Shown here piece after piece: positions 10,700 through 22,955 of a stretch of 64,000 nt of DNA (position 1 is its first letter; each line of letters opens with the position of its first letter). The notes below the pieces were generated by a model that was not told the origin of the DNA, did not search any database, and worked only from the letters and a program-made list of their open reading frames with translations. The stretch is from Diogma glabrata (lineage: Eukaryota; Arthropoda; Insecta; Diptera; Cylindrotomidae), in the NCBI GenBank assembly GCA_963693315.1, contig OY856186.1:376212597-376276596 (forward strand), read 5' to 3'. The position numbers were made by a program, and so were the translations under genes.

Positions 10700-13660
10700 C
10701 ATGCTAATGTTATTTGATCTTATTCATCCTATTTTATTTAATTCAACATTTTTTGTACATAGAATTTTCAGGTATAAATACAAAAATATTTGATGTTTGA
10801 CTTTTGTGAATAGGATCTTCAGATGCGTAAGGACTCTTTTCTAGACTAGTATTTTTGGTAACGTCAGTACGACAAATGATGATTGCGGTTGTATTTTTAA
10901 GTTGTAAGATGAAAGTGTATGTGTGTGATTGCATTTGAAAATGGGGCGTCCATTTTTTCGCCACTTTTCTAACGATACAATTTAAATGTTAAAAAATCAT
11001 AAATCAAATATTCGGCTAACATATAAAAAATAATATTATTTTTCCAGAATTTTCTTTAAATCATAAAAAAATAAATTTAAATAACAGTCAACTGACATGA
11101 AAAATGAGAAATAAAAAATAATAAATTAAATATAATAATTTTTTTGAATCACTAAAATTAATTATTCAAAGTGTTCATTTGTTTTTTGTGCTTGTTTTCA
11201 TTACCTTCACAAAAATTTTTTTCGCACATAATTTTAGACTAAAATAAGATAAAATTCATAATTTTAATTTACGAAAGTCGTATTATCTCTTAAAATAAGT
11301 TAAATGAAACCAGCCATATTAGAAAATGTTAAATTCTTATTATTAAATATAAATTTCGCTTTGCTTTGTTTTTCATTATTCGTGAAATATGTGGCTAACA
11401 TTTGTGTACGCATATGTGCTAAGTCGTTTTATAACACGTGCACGGTTTGGTGCACATCATGTGCATGACATTTGTTATGCACAGTTTTGTGCACGGGTAT
11501 ATTGCACAATTAATGCACATTTCACGTACTTTTTTCAAAATTGTTTTACTGGATATACCTGTATATGTGAGTATATGGGTCTAATTCATAATATGTGATT
11601 TTATCTAAGTGTCAGACGCATATCCGTAATAGTAAATTGTCTGGTTTAATATGAACTGCAACCAAAAACCAAACCAGGAGCGAAACCAAATAAAAAATCA
11701 AGCCATGCCTTTTGTATTTGCCGAACAAACTTTAACTATGAATCACAACAAACAGTAAATAATCACACAAAATCCTATTAAGACGAAAAAGTATTGCACT
11801 CTAATAGATTCTAAATTTAACTTTTATCTTCTTTGATATTAAAAATCATACAAGGGTTCTTAAATTTTAATAAAACTGTTGTATCTCACTATTCCGTATT
11901 CACTCTTTAATTTTGAATATCTAAGCAAAAGGACTCATCTGTTATGTCATTTTAATAAAACTTATAAAACGTACAAGGTCCTTGAAAACATAAAGAAAAT
12001 TGCTTGGATATAAATCAAAAACAAAAAGAAATAAATTTTCATTAACCTAACCTTAATTCATCATCAATCTTTTCTATTCTTTCCTTTTCTTACAATGTCT
12101 TGAAAGTTAATAATATATTAATCCATTATTCAGTGAAAAGAAAATGAATGGAAAAAGTGAAAATATTTGTGAAAATGAAAAAAATGGCGTGAAATGAAAA
12201 TTATTATTTAATGAGTGAAATTTAGTAGTAGAGAGGTGTATTGTGATTGAAGTATTTAGTTACAACACGATATGGTGCTGTAATATTTCGAAAATAAATT
12301 TGAAAATAGCTTAATCAATAAATAAGTAAACGTTTTTTAAAGCATTTTGTGGACAAAATGGTGTTGTAGATATTGAAATTCTGAAATTCCCATACCGCAA
12401 CGTATAAGGGACCATTGAAATATGTTTACAGACGCATACGCTAAAACTTACAAGAAGTGGTTGGAAAGAAGAACTTCCAATGTCTTATAAAATCCAGTTT
12501 CGGTGCTCTATTATTGATAATTTTTTTTTTCGATAAGAAACAACGTCAGGTGGGGTTTTTTAATGTGTTGTTAAAATTATTTTATATTTGAGATTTTATT
12601 TGATTATGCTAGCAGAATATTACCATCAAGAATTCGACAGCAATTCATGCATAAGTTGTACGATCGAAGTTTTAACCTAACATTTTTTGTAGAAATAAAA
12701 CTAAAGGTTGCAGTGAGGTGTTCAAAATTATTAAGATAGATAAAAACAACAACAGCATTCCTACTACCGCACTGTTCGTCAAAGATCTACTGTATAACAA
12801 ATAGCTCTTAAATATTTGTATCTATTCTATTTTCAAATTTTTTTTTGTCCTGCATACCGATGATATATAGGCATCCAAAACGTTGCTACAGTTCAGATTT
12901 GGAATTTCGTGTATTTTGTCTATTTTGGTTAATGTTAACAAATTTTGTTAACAATTCATGATCAAATAGAATTTAAACAAATGTGAAACGTGCAAAAAGC
13001 CCGCGTTTAAAACAGCAATCCACTTATTTTTAACTTTAGATGCCTGTCAATTTCCCATAACAGCTGTTATATCAATACCCATCAAAACTAAAGTGTTTTT
13101 CTTATTTCAAACAAAAATTAATTTTTTTATTATTTTCTTTTAAATCTTCAAACTTTACTAAAAAAAATCAAATGGAACGTAATTCGGTAATCGTTTATTC
13201 AAACACTTAACTTTTACTTTCTTTTTATTTCTTTTTAAAGAAATAAACATTAGTTTCCACTTTTCTTGTCAATCAATGAAAATAGAACAAATCGTTATTC
13301 TATTCTTACTTCTTCACCTTTCACACTTTGCAGATTAATTAGTTGGAAATCTTTTCAATACTTTTTGACTTGACAAATTGATGAAATAGAATCTGGTTTC
13401 ATAGATAATTTTTATCGATCAGTGATTATTGTGTTGTTCGTTCAAATCTTTTTTTTTGAACAGTAAAGTTGGTGTGAGTTTTTAAAATATTTTCAACATC
13501 GATATCATTAAAACCATCACTAAGCCTACGCAAACATTTACAATTTCAAATAAAATGTGACACTTCAATTAAAACTTTTATCACAAAAATCGTTTAATTT
13601 GAATGACAGACAATTTCAACTAACACTGAAAACAACAATAAATGAACAAAAATTAAAAAC
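10700..13660. other. AT-rich stretch, no gene recognised (may contain introns of the LDLa gene)
   Basis: Only short frames of random composition occur. A cluster of GTGCAC/TGCAC words occurs at 11438-11520. Because the exon at 13670-13847 ends with a donor pointing into this region on the minus strand, it should lie wholly or partly within an intron of that gene. I searched by eye for a following exon with CUB- or LDLa-type cysteines and found none. Confidence 0.4.
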
Positions 13661-13669
13661 ATCAGTCAC

Positions 13670-13847
13670 CTGTACAATATGCTGGTTCATCACTTTTATC
13701 ACCACAATCATCCTTCCCATCACAATATTTGTCCAATGGTAAACATACAACTCCACCTCGACATGGAAATTCTGATATTTTACAGCAATTACAATTGTTA
13801 ATCACAACAATTAAGATGATAAAAATCGTTCGTATAAACCTAGTCAT
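13670..13847 (-). CDS. Exon encoding signal peptide plus LDL-receptor class A repeat (partial gene)
   Basis: On the minus strand a polypyrimidine tract and acceptor (TCTTTACAG) sit directly before the ATG at 13847, and the frame ends at a donor (TACAG|GTGACT) at 13670/13669. The exon is 178 nt, phase 1 at its 3' end. Residues 5-16 are strongly hydrophobic (IRTIFIILIVVI), a typical secretory signal. Residues 22-58 hold the six cysteines of an LDLa repeat (C22, C29, C35, C42, C48, C58) with the calcium-site motif CDGKDDCGDKSDEP. LDLa repeats bind ligands or lipoproteins in secreted and membrane proteins. The protein continues in exons I could not find, so its identity is open. The acceptor just before the ATG implies an upstream non-coding exon. 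Confidence 0.8.
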
Positions 13848-14059
13848 CTGTAAAGACATAAACAGAAAAATTAACAAAATTAGATTTACATTGTTACGTT
13901 TTTATTTTGTTTGGGCACGAAACAAGGTAATTGAAAAAAGTTAAGTTACTGGTTGGTTTTTGTGTTGTTATTCATTGCAAAGAACGCGCTCTAAGTATAA
14001 CGATAAGTACCTTTACATGATATCGTCTGTCCGAAAAATAATTAAATTAAAATAATTAA

Positions 14060-14990
14060 ATGTTTAAAGCTTTTATACTACCGCGATTAAGCATTTCATA
14101 CTATACCTCCGATAACAATGCCGACTCCACCAAACTCACCTACAAGGCTACATCCAACCGTAAACTCCAAGCTGGACATAAAGACAGAGTATCAATACGA
14201 TTACTACCATTTTGGCGTAGTAACCCAAAACTATGGTTTACTAATATAGAAGCCCAATTAGTAACAGTGGATATTAGAGTGGATTCAACAAAATACAACT
14301 ACGTCGTAGCCGCATTGGATGAATCAATGGTCTTACTAGTTAGCGATATCATTGAAAACCCATCCAGATAATAACAAGTCAGATACCATCAAAGAAGAAC
14401 TGATTCGCAATCTAACTGAATCCGATACAACACGGTTGCAGAAACTCCACAAAGGAATGGAAATATGCGACCAGACTCCAAGCCAGCTGCTTGAAGTTAT
14501 GAAAGCAAACAAGAATAGTCAACTTTCGGATGACGTACTTAAATCATTATGGCTTCAGCGTCTACCACACCAAGCACAGGCCGTTCTCGCTACAAGTTTA
14601 GAAAAATTAGACCATTTGGCACTACTGGTAGATAAGATTTTAGAGATCTTTTTGGTTGGTATCATTGCCACAGTAAATTTGAAACCAAAATATATTTTAG
14701 AATCCAAATTGGATACCTTGCTATTTTGAATAGACGCTGTCGAAAAGCGAGAATATAGTAATAATCGCGGTCGATCAAGTTACCTACCAACCTCGCTCAC
14801 GATATTTTTTTCGCACCGGTCGTTCACCTAAACCAAATCAATCCGGCCAACCGAGTACAAAACGCAACTTATGTTGGTACCATTTTTGTTTTGGATCATT
14901 GGCCAAAACGTGTAGAAAACCGTATAATTTCACACCTTCGGAAAACTCCTATTTACATCACAAGTAGCGACGTGTGGTTGTAGTATTCGA
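14060..14990 (+). pseudogene. gypsy Gag remnant
   Basis: Two frames (14060-14371 and 14352-14729) cover a Gag-type domain. The first contains PFWRSNPKLWFTNIEAQ and a 'D.TKYNYVVAALDE' stretch characteristic of gypsy-type Gag in insects. The second contains the helical 'LHKGMEICDQTPSQLL' and 'LWLQRLPHQAQAVLA' segments. The frames overlap, so one frameshift separates them. A degraded 'CWYH' knuckle-type motif follows at about 14870-14930. Gag forms the virus-like particle of the element. Confidence 0.8.
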
Positions 14991-15023
14991 AATGTTCGCT
15001 TATTTATCTACGATCCCTCTAGT

Positions 15024-15335
15024 AAGAGACAATTTTTGATCGATAGCGGTGCTTACATCTCGGTTATACTGGCAACAATAAATGATAAAACTAGTAACTG
15101 ATATAGCTTACCTCTTTTCGCCGCAAATTCCACTAGAATAAATACTTTTGGCAAAACAACAATCAAACTAAGCTTTGGTAGAGATTTTACATGGTCATTC
15201 GTCATTGCTGATGTATCGAAACCCATCATCGGGGCAGATTTTTTAAGATATTTCAGACTTCTGGTTGACCTTAAGCATAATCGACTCATTTACCCACTTA
15301 CTTCTCTCAATGTTTCAGGGAATGTTGTCGAGGGT
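15024..15335 (+). pseudogene. gypsy aspartic protease remnant
   Basis: The active-site triplet DSG is at 15042-15050 within FLIDSGAYISV. A stop follows soon after. In a shifted frame the conserved 'IIGADFLRYF' flap-side block and 'LVDLKHNRLIY' occur at about 15225-15295. The order and motifs are those of the gypsy pol protease, which matures Gag and Pol. Confidence 0.75.
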
Positions 15336-15626
15336 CCATCTTCAGGTCTTGCAACTATTTGTGCCTCTGTCAAAAATAAAAAAATTTTCCGTTACTTGCA
15401 AAACACAAAAATCTTACAATCGCAAACCTAGCAGTCATTCCGGTGTCACACAACGTTACGCACCATATTCAAACGAACGGTCCTCCAATTTCATGTAAAG
15501 TCCATCGACTTTCATCAGAAAAATGTATTGCAGCAAAAAAAAAATTCGAGAATTTAATGGTCCTTCGGTAGTGCAAGCGCTCAGAAAGTTCGTGAACAAG
15601 TCCACTGCATCTCGTTCAAAAAAAGA

Positions 15627-16210
15627 ATGGAGAATACAGACCCTGTGGTGACTATCGTGGTCTCAACGCTGTCACAATACCAAAACAATTCTCAATCCCA
15701 TTCTTACAGGATTTCGTACATCAAGTGAATGGGTGTACAGTGTTTTCAATTCTGGATTTAGTTAGAGCGTACCATCAAATACCTGTTGAGCCATCCGTTA
15801 TACCAAAAACAGCAATTCGAACTCCATTTGGTTCGTAATCCAGCCCAAACCTTTTAAATATTTCTTCATAACTTGTTAACAGGTTTAGATTTCGCTTTTC
15901 CATATATTTATGATGTTCTGATCACATCCAGGGATGAAACAGAACACCTAATTCACCTCGATCAAGTTTTTGCACGACTTGTTGCATATGATTTGTTTCA
16001 ATATCGAAAAGTGCGTCTTTCTAAGACCCGAAGTAAACTTTCTGGGTCACAAAATTATTAATATTGGCATCATGACAACGTCAGAACGGGTTGCAGCCAT
16101 TAACAATTTTCCACAACCTAGAACGCTCAGTGAAATTCGAAGATTCCTTGGAGTGTTAAATTTTTATAGACATTTTATCCCAAATGCCACGCTAAACCAG
16201 AGGTTTTTGA
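15627..16210 (+). pseudogene. gypsy reverse transcriptase remnant with altered catalytic box
   Basis: The fingers and palm are recognisable as 'CGDYRGLNAVTIP', 'FSILDLVRAYHQIPV' (first catalytic Asp present) and, after a stop and a deletion, 'TGLDFAFPYIYDVLI' at about 15873-15920. In the family this box reads Y-I/L-D-D; here the first of the two aspartates is Tyr. The thumb region 'GHKIINIGI...' continues in another frame (15970-16374). Together with the stops this means no activity from this copy. Confidence 0.85.
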
Positions 16211-16339
16211 ACGATTTTCTTATAGGAGCCAAAAAAACGATAAACGGAAATTCAACTGGACTGAGGAGTCAGTTTAAGCTTTTGCACTTGCAAAAAAGCA
16301 GTTATCCGATGCACTGTCCTATGTCATCCAAACCCCAAT

Positions 16340-16806
16340 GCCTCACTTGCAATTATGGTGAATGCTTCAGATAATGCAATTGGCGCAATCGTGCAGCAAA
16401 AGGTAGACAAAACTGATCAACCTCTAGCATTTTTCTCAAAAAAACTCACTACTACGCAAGTACTTACGCAAGAGAACTGCTAGCTGCATATTCTGGAATC
16501 AAACATTTTAAATACTTTCTTGAAGGTCAAGTGTTTACCATGTTTACTGATCACAAACCACTGGTGTACGCATTTAAACAAAATCCAGATAACGCATCAC
16601 TACGCCAATTACGTCACCTTGATTTTGTCGGACAATTTACGACAGAAATCCAGCACATAGCTGGAATGGATAACATAGTAGCTGATAGACTATCACAACT
16701 CAATGAAATTGCTATTCCAACTACCATAGATTTTGTTGAACTGTCTGAAGCTCAGACTAATGACCCTGATCTAATTAATCTTATCGAGACGAACATTTCA
16801 TTGTAG
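16340..16806 (+). pseudogene. gypsy RNase H remnant
   Basis: A frame with 'MVNASDNAIGAIVQQ' and 'QPLAFFSKKL' at about 16355-16450 is followed, after a frameshift, by 'FTMFTDHKPLVYAFKQ' and 'QHIAGMDNIVADRLSQ' at 16525-16700. These are the conserved blocks of gypsy RNase H, which removes the RNA strand during reverse transcription. The frame closes at 16806. Confidence 0.8.
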
Positions 16807-16849
16807 TTTAAAAATACTCCAATCTCTGGATCTGACAAAACAATTTACT

Positions 16850-17300
16850 GCGATTTTTTCACCGGTGTACCGAGGCCATTCCTTCCAGAAAGATTTAGAA
16901 AACAAATTTTAGAATACATTCATAATGCACATCCTGGCGTAAGAGCTATCGTTAAAAAAGCAAGATTCAAATTCGTTTGGTCTTCCATGAACAAAGATAT
17001 CAAAAATTGGACCCAATTATGTATGGCATGTCAGACGTCCAAAATTTTGCGTTATGTACAAAGTCCATTCGAAAATTTCCCATTGGTCAGTAGAAGTTTC
17101 CATGAAATCAATATAGACCTTATTGGTCTATTACCAGTTTTGATGAACAACGATATTGCCTCACCGTCATAGACCGATTTACTAGATGGCTGGATGTTTT
17201 CAAATTACCGGCTATTCAGGCAGACACGGTCACATTTTCTTCAGAACTAGCTTCCCCTAAAATGACACGAACGAGTAGATACATAAACGCGCCATCACGT
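16850..17300 (+). pseudogene. gypsy integrase remnant with internal deletion
   Basis: The zinc-binding HHCC region is visible ('IHNAHPGVRAIVKKARF', then 'WTQLCMACQTSK' at about 17008-17043). The start of the catalytic core follows ('EINIDLIGLLP', carrying the first Asp). The rest of the DDE core is missing: within about 150 bp the sequence reaches a C-terminal tail rich in basic residues ('TRTSRYINAPSRY') and then the LTR. Confidence 0.8.
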
Positions 17301-17332
17301 TATCGTTCACGTATTCACTGAGGGAGGAGTAC

Positions 17333-17561
17333 TGTGGCGGTTCTTACAACCATCAAATACCGAACACCTAATTGTTTCCAAAATAAATATGGTAACACTT
17401 TTTCCGGTATAAGATTATTTTTTTTAACACCATTCGTGTTGCCTTCCATTCGTGTTCGGGAATTAACTAGATACACAGTGAACTTTTCTATTATGTAAAA
17501 GTAATTATTAATGAAATTATTATTTTGTTTTTTTATTTTGTCGAAAGGACGATACGCCACA
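17333..17561 (+). repeat. gypsy 3' LTR, 229 bp
   Basis: A purine-rich tract (gagggaggag, 17320-17329) immediately precedes TGTGGCG at 17333. The block ends with CGCCACA at 17555-17561, giving the expected TG...CA ends with a perfect 7-bp inverted repeat. No second copy exists on the 5' side, so LTR divergence cannot be used to date it. Confidence 0.7.
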
Positions 17562-20500
17562 AATTTGTAAAGAACAATTGTATACAATAAACAAATATTG
17601 AATTATACTAAATAATTGTGTAATTTAGTTAGTGTTAAATAATTTGTTTTTAAATGGAGCATCTTTAAGAAGCCTTAACTGGTTTTTTATGCCCGAAACA
17701 TCTTTTTGATTCCTGAGAAAATTTTTTGGCCGAAAGTCAATACCTGGATCCGAAAATGCCTTAATTTCATTTTTAAAAACAGTAATTCAGGCGTTATAAA
17801 ATTATAACACTGATAAAAAATATTGCGACGCTGATGCTTAGGTTCTCTTCACCACAGCTCTGGAAACAAGATGTTCTGGATAGATAATGAACTAATATCC
17901 ATAAATTACTTTAATAAATGGCTAGCCAATGTTATAGATTTCCCGTAGTTCTAATTATATCAATATTAAAGAAAGCTGTAGCATCCCAACAGACATAGAT
18001 TCTGTAGTAAGAAAAAAAGTAAAAAATAATTTTAATGGCAGTGACAAACCGGAATTTGGGATGCAGAACTCTGGTGAATCTTACTAAATACTTATGTGCC
18101 AAGTTTCATCCAATTCGGTTATCAGGTATAGATGTTATTGAGCTTTCAAAAAACATGTGCTCGGGGACCCCAGACCACTTTGTTCAATATCGCTCAAAAG
18201 CTAATCAGCTCCTTGTCATATATATCTTTTGTTTTTGTTTGGTGTATGAAGTGGTTTTGAAGTAAAACTAGTTTCGCATTAGCGGTATAGGAGGAAGGGA
18301 ACCTCCTTTTGAATAATCAAGAGGTGGTGAAATCGATTCAGATTGTCTTGGAGTTTTGATATAAAGGGTATGCCTTGGGATATTTTGAAGCGGCCGAGTT
18401 GTAATCATATTCCGAGTTAAGATTCAAATACTCTTTAAAGCCTGCAGATCCTACTATTTAGAATTCAGCATATTTAAGTATGTATCACCTAATTTCAGTA
18501 GAAAATGAATCTCTGCATAGCTCCTCCAAAAGCGAGTTACCGGGAAAAATCGCATTTAAGTTGTTAAATTGGCGTTAAAAATAAATTTTCTTTCGACCCT
18601 ATTCTGTGATAATAAAAAATGAAGAGAAGCGAAATTAATTTAATGATATTAATAATAAAGAAAAGAGAAGAAGGAATAAGAATAAAAAAATTAAAAGTAT
18701 TTATATATTCTAACATGGCTGGATTTAGTTAACATTTTAGGAAATAATTTACATGCATTCTATTGAATTGTATAATTTTAATTTATTATTTGCATATTTT
18801 TTAGTGAATGTAATAAAAACAATCTCGTTAAACAAACAGGCCCTTTTAATAATTTTAGTGACTTAAAAAAGTTATTATGTATTTTTAGTATTTTTTATTT
18901 GTCTTGTTTTATGTCGTTTTATCGATATTTAAATTTAATTTTTCATAATATTTAGAAAATTATGGAAAATTAGTATTTTATTCTACACATAATTCAAATA
19001 TTTAAATTTTTTGATTTCTGATTTTTTGTCTTTTAAATTGTATCATTAAAAAAATGGCGGAAAAATGGACGCATCCTTTACAAATACAATTACACTTTTA
19101 TATTTTCAATTTAGAACTTAAATATACGACCATTATGCGGTTTGATGCGGAATCCATCGGAACGTAAATATTACCTTTTAATCGTGAATCGGAAACGCGA
19201 AAATAAACTGCATGCCCGAAAATTTAAATAACAGATTTCAAGTGAACCGTTTTAAGACTAAGGTGATTTTCAGGACACATGTTGAGAATGAAACGTTTGG
19301 CAATGGTCGGAAAAAAGGCGCAAAAATTTTAGTATTTTCTCTAAAATACTTAATAACAGGATTAGCAATCATACACTTACCATTATATATTTTTTTTCCT
19401 ATTTTTATAGTTTCCTGTTTTGAAAGTAAAAAGGAATTTCCTATTTTGTTTTTATAAAATAAACATTTTTATTCTCTTCCGATTATTAATATCAACTTTA
19501 TTTGAATGTTATTTCCATAATAATAGTATGTATGTTGTTAGTCATAATAATAGTATGTATGTTGTTTTCTAACCTATAGACTAATGAACTTAACCTATTG
19601 TCTAATGAAAATTTTCCTATAAAAAAATTATCATTATTCAATTGGTAAATTGTTTTGATTGTATTAAAATTATTTTCAAATTATAGTCACAATGGCCTTA
19701 AAACGTTTTGTTCAAAAATCAAATTTTAAGATAAATTCTCTTATTTCTTTTAGTTGGATTTGGTTGATTGTATGGAATGGGGTTTTTTATCATCAGGGGT
19801 TTTTTAATCAGAAATTTGATTTATCAATTAAAACAATAAAGATTTATTATTTTAATTAAAGAAAAAATTTTTATTTCAAATAATACATAATGCTTTATTA
19901 GAGAATAAAGTAGGGTAATCGATTCGTGTTTAATGAATTTTATTCTCTCGCAAATTTAAAACTTTCGCTTGTGCCTCGCTATCTCATTAGACACTAATCG
20001 CTTAAACTAATATTTTTGTGGTTTCAAAAACATTATATAACTTTTGAAGTTTTCAAGAATTAATATTTAAATTGTGAATTATATTGCCTTTTGAAAGAAC
20101 ATAAAGAAAGTTTTAGATTATATTATAATATTATTATATTCTTCTACATTTAAATTTATGTATGTGTAAACAAATATAATTGTGCTTTGTTTTACAGAAT
20201 TTTTTATTTTTGAGATATCACAACAAAAAGGAATGTTTCTAGAAATTAAATTGATAATATTTTAAGTTCGGGTAAAAGATTTTGATATTTTGATTGTTTT
20301 TGTTTTTAATTGTGTTGAGAAGAAATAAACATAGTTTAAACTGAAACACTAAGGGGAGGGTGGGTGATCTGCAGGGTGACGCAAGCGTGATGTGATGTGA
20401 AGTAGACAACGATAATTACCATATTCCAGCAAGTTTCCTATTTGTCCAGAATTTCCCAGCAGCTCTTACAAGATCCAAAAATGATTGGACAAGACACCCT

Positions 20501-20615
20501 CAAAAATAAACTTCAGTCGGCAAATCAAGCTGTGTCCACCTGTAACTTTTTTTGGGATTCGGATTGTGTGCCTGATTCTTTAAATCTGATAACAGGAAAT
20601 GATTCTAAAAAAGGA
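17562..20615. other. AT-rich stretch, no gene recognised; possible non-LTR 3' tail near 18.1 kb
   Basis: At about 18085-18130 the phrase 'tgccaagtttcatccaattcgg' resembles the 3' tails of some RTE-type non-LTR elements, but the remnant is too short to classify. A 28-bp direct duplication ('cataataatagtatgtatg') lies at about 19517-19574. Otherwise only random short frames are present. Confidence 0.4.
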
Positions 20616-20621
20616 AAACAA

Positions 20622-21945
20622 AAATGCATGTCTGTCTGTCAACCGGCCATCACAACCAACGAAATCTAGAAAATCGCGGGCAGGATTTCAAAATTTTTTA
20701 TTTCTTAATATAGGTTTACTCAATGGTAAGACCCGAACGGACGATGTGTATAACTGTACCAGAACTGTTTCAAAGAATTATCAAATCATTACGAGTAGGA
20801 ATGAGAGAGACCTTGATGGTCGAGATTGGTATATGAGAGCAAAAGTTTGATTATTGCATTATCAGTTTGCCAAAAATATTATCATATATGTCAAACGAAT
20901 GATTTTCATTCTTTTACCCATTTTTAATTGAACATGAAATATATGGAGGGGCTGAAATCTCAAGCTCTGAGATATCAAGACTTCGGTCTGGGTTAAGGAT
21001 TTTGATATAGTTTTCGACAAAAACTTTTTTGAGGACATAGTTTTTAGTTTTGGGCAGCGATGTGCTTCAAACATAAAACTCTTTGTTAATGCACAAGTAT
21101 TTTTTTATCTCTATTTAGAAACTTATTACAAAACTAATACGGAACATCATCAACTCTCCATTTAGCGTTTCGAGAAAGTATTATGACATCAAAAATTCTT
21201 ATGTCTTTCAAAATTCCAAAAAGATTCTATAAATTATAATAAAATCAAAAATTTAAACTGCTTCAAAATATTTCAAAAATTATTACAAAATCATAGATTG
21301 CAACTTTTTCCAATATTCTTAAAACATTGCAAAAATTATAACGAAATCAAAAATTTAAACTTTTTCAAAATTCTAAAAGTATTCCGAAAATTCATATTCC
21401 ACAAATTCAAAAATTCAAACTTTTTCCAAAATTCCAAATATATTCCAAAAAATATAACAAAATCAAAAATTTCCATGTCCAATTACTTTTTTCATGTTCA
21501 ACTACATTTCATGTCATACAAATAATTAATTTTACTTTTATCCAAAAAATTGGGTAAACAAATCAAAGCCATTCTTGTGACACACTTGATAGTAGTTTTT
21601 GACAAACTTTTAAGGCAATAATCTAGTTTTTAGTCTCATATACCAATTACTACCATCCAAATTCCTCCAAACTGAATGTTCCTACTCGTAATCACTTAAA
21701 ATGAACGTTTTTAAGCAAATAATATGCAAATTTCCGTTTCCTTTTCCTTTTGACATACTTCACGATTTTTTGACACACTTCCGGTACAGTTATCGAACAC
21801 ATCATCCTTTCGACTCTTACCATTGAGTATACCTATTTTTAGAAAAAAACATTTTTGAAATCCCTCCAGCCGTCCAGCGGTTTTCTAGATTTCGTCGGTT
21901 GTGACGGCCGGCCGGCAGACAGATATACATTTTTAATTTTGTTTG
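20622..21945. repeat. Inverted-repeat element split by a foldback-family insertion
   Basis: The segment 20622-20850 and the segment of about 21640-21945 are diverged inverted copies of each other. Shared blocks include 'cacaaccaacgaaatctaga' against its complement near 21890-21912, 'actcaatggtaag' against 'cttaccattgagt' near 21818-21830, and 'attacgagtagga' against 'tcctactcgtaat'. Between the arms sits a copy of the GGAGGGGCTG foldback family. A 75-residue frame (20442-20669) overlaps the left arm and has no recognisable domain. Confidence 0.65.
20941..21625. mobile_element. Foldback-family copy, one arm
   Basis: It starts with ATATGGAGGGGCTGAAATCT, followed by the same 'gagatatcaagacttcggtc' and 'ttttagttttgggcagcgatg' blocks as the left end at 1.5 kb. 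The AT-rich 'aattccaaaaatat' repeats follow, then a degenerate unit of the 135-bp type near 21580-21620. No inverted right end is visible, so the copy is single-armed. Confidence 0.75.
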
Positions 21946-22670
21946 TTTAGAATCAGTGGGTACTTCCTCGAGAAATTCAAAAAAAAAACTGGAGGCGAGA
22001 ATTTTACTTTTGGCTCGAAAATGTAATACTTAAGTCTTTCATGCCGAAGTAAAATTTAAAAAAAATCTAGGTTGTAGGAATTTTGTGCAAAAAAAATTTT
22101 TTTTGATGTCGTTATAATTCCAAATAAATTTTGGAAGGGGTTGAAAGTAGAGATATCAAAAAAAAATATTTTTGACCTTAATAAGAGGCGTATCATATAA
22201 AAGATGATATTTTTAATAAATCAAAACAATTTTTTTGTAATCTCCGATTATTTTTTCTGTCCCCTTCCTTATTTGTAAACATTACAGAAGATGTAATGGA
22301 GAACTGGGCCCAATGGAAACACCAATGGATCAGTAGAAGCAAGCCGCACACTTAGCGAGATTAATAAACCTGAACTAACTTCAGCATGTGGGTTTGAGAA
22401 AGTGAACCTGCCACTCTAGCACAAATAAACAGTGTGCGCGTATTTCGAAAATCACGCAGATCATAAACAAAGAGAAAAGTGCCAATAGGAGACTCTTGCG
22501 ATCCTCAACGATGAAAAAGCCATGACCATCACGAACACCCTATTATTAAGTGATATTTTTGAAGGGCATTAGGTTGGATTAAAGGCCAAACAAATACCAG
22601 AAAATATATTTTTTTTTTGAATAAAATCTGTTGTGTAAGAGGGTTTACAATTAGTATCACAACAACACAT
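21946..22670. other. AT-rich sequence with fragments of a 'gaggggttgaaag' repeat; no gene recognised
   Basis: A block at 22130-22230 ('ggaaggggttgaaagtagag', 'gaccttaataagaggcgtatc') resembles the block at 24780-24870 and, inverted, 48.7-48.9 kb. Between 22270 and 22510 the sequence is GC-richer, but every frame is broken. Confidence 0.45.
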
Positions 22671-22679
22671 AAATACCTT

Positions 22680-22955
22680 TTAAGACCTAGGTCTAGACCT
22701 GGATCCCACAACAACTGGCGTTCTAGGGTCATGATGAACGCTTTTTTTAAACCTCTGCGGGTGTAAGTCACCTGAGACCAAGGATTCCGGCAAACTATTC
22801 CATTTGTATGCAGTTCGGACAAAGAAGTCTTTCTGCGATCTGCCAGTATGACAGCGTGGGATCTCGACCGTTTGACTGGTTGCGGTAACCGATTGTCGAG
22901 TGGAACGGGGGTAAGAATAAGTTTGGGGCATGATGCTGCTGATTTCATCTAGCAT
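22680..22955 (-). pseudogene. Non-LTR retrotransposon ORF2, C-terminal fragment
   Basis: The minus-strand frame reads through blocks such as 'TVEIPRCHTGRSQKDFFVRT' and 'AYKWNSLPESLVSG'. These are typical of the extreme C-terminus of the reverse-transcriptase ORF in CR1/Jockey-like elements, where a 'FF.R....WN.LP' motif precedes the end. No reverse transcriptase core is present upstream, so it is a 5'-truncated insertion. The sequence after the stop resembles the short block at 55870-55920. Confidence 0.7.

Larger units (their letters stand above)
14060..17332 (+). mobile_element. Decayed Ty3/gypsy retrotransposon, internal region (gag-pol), 5' end missing
   Basis: Gag, protease, reverse transcriptase, RNase H and integrase remnants follow in the normal gypsy order on the plus strand, and a 3' LTR comes after them. 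No 5' LTR or primer-binding site is seen before 14060, so the copy is 5'-truncated. Frameshifts and stops break every domain and a large part of the integrase is deleted, so this copy is dead. It lies upstream of, or within a 5' intron of, the minus-strand LDLa gene. Confidence 0.9.
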
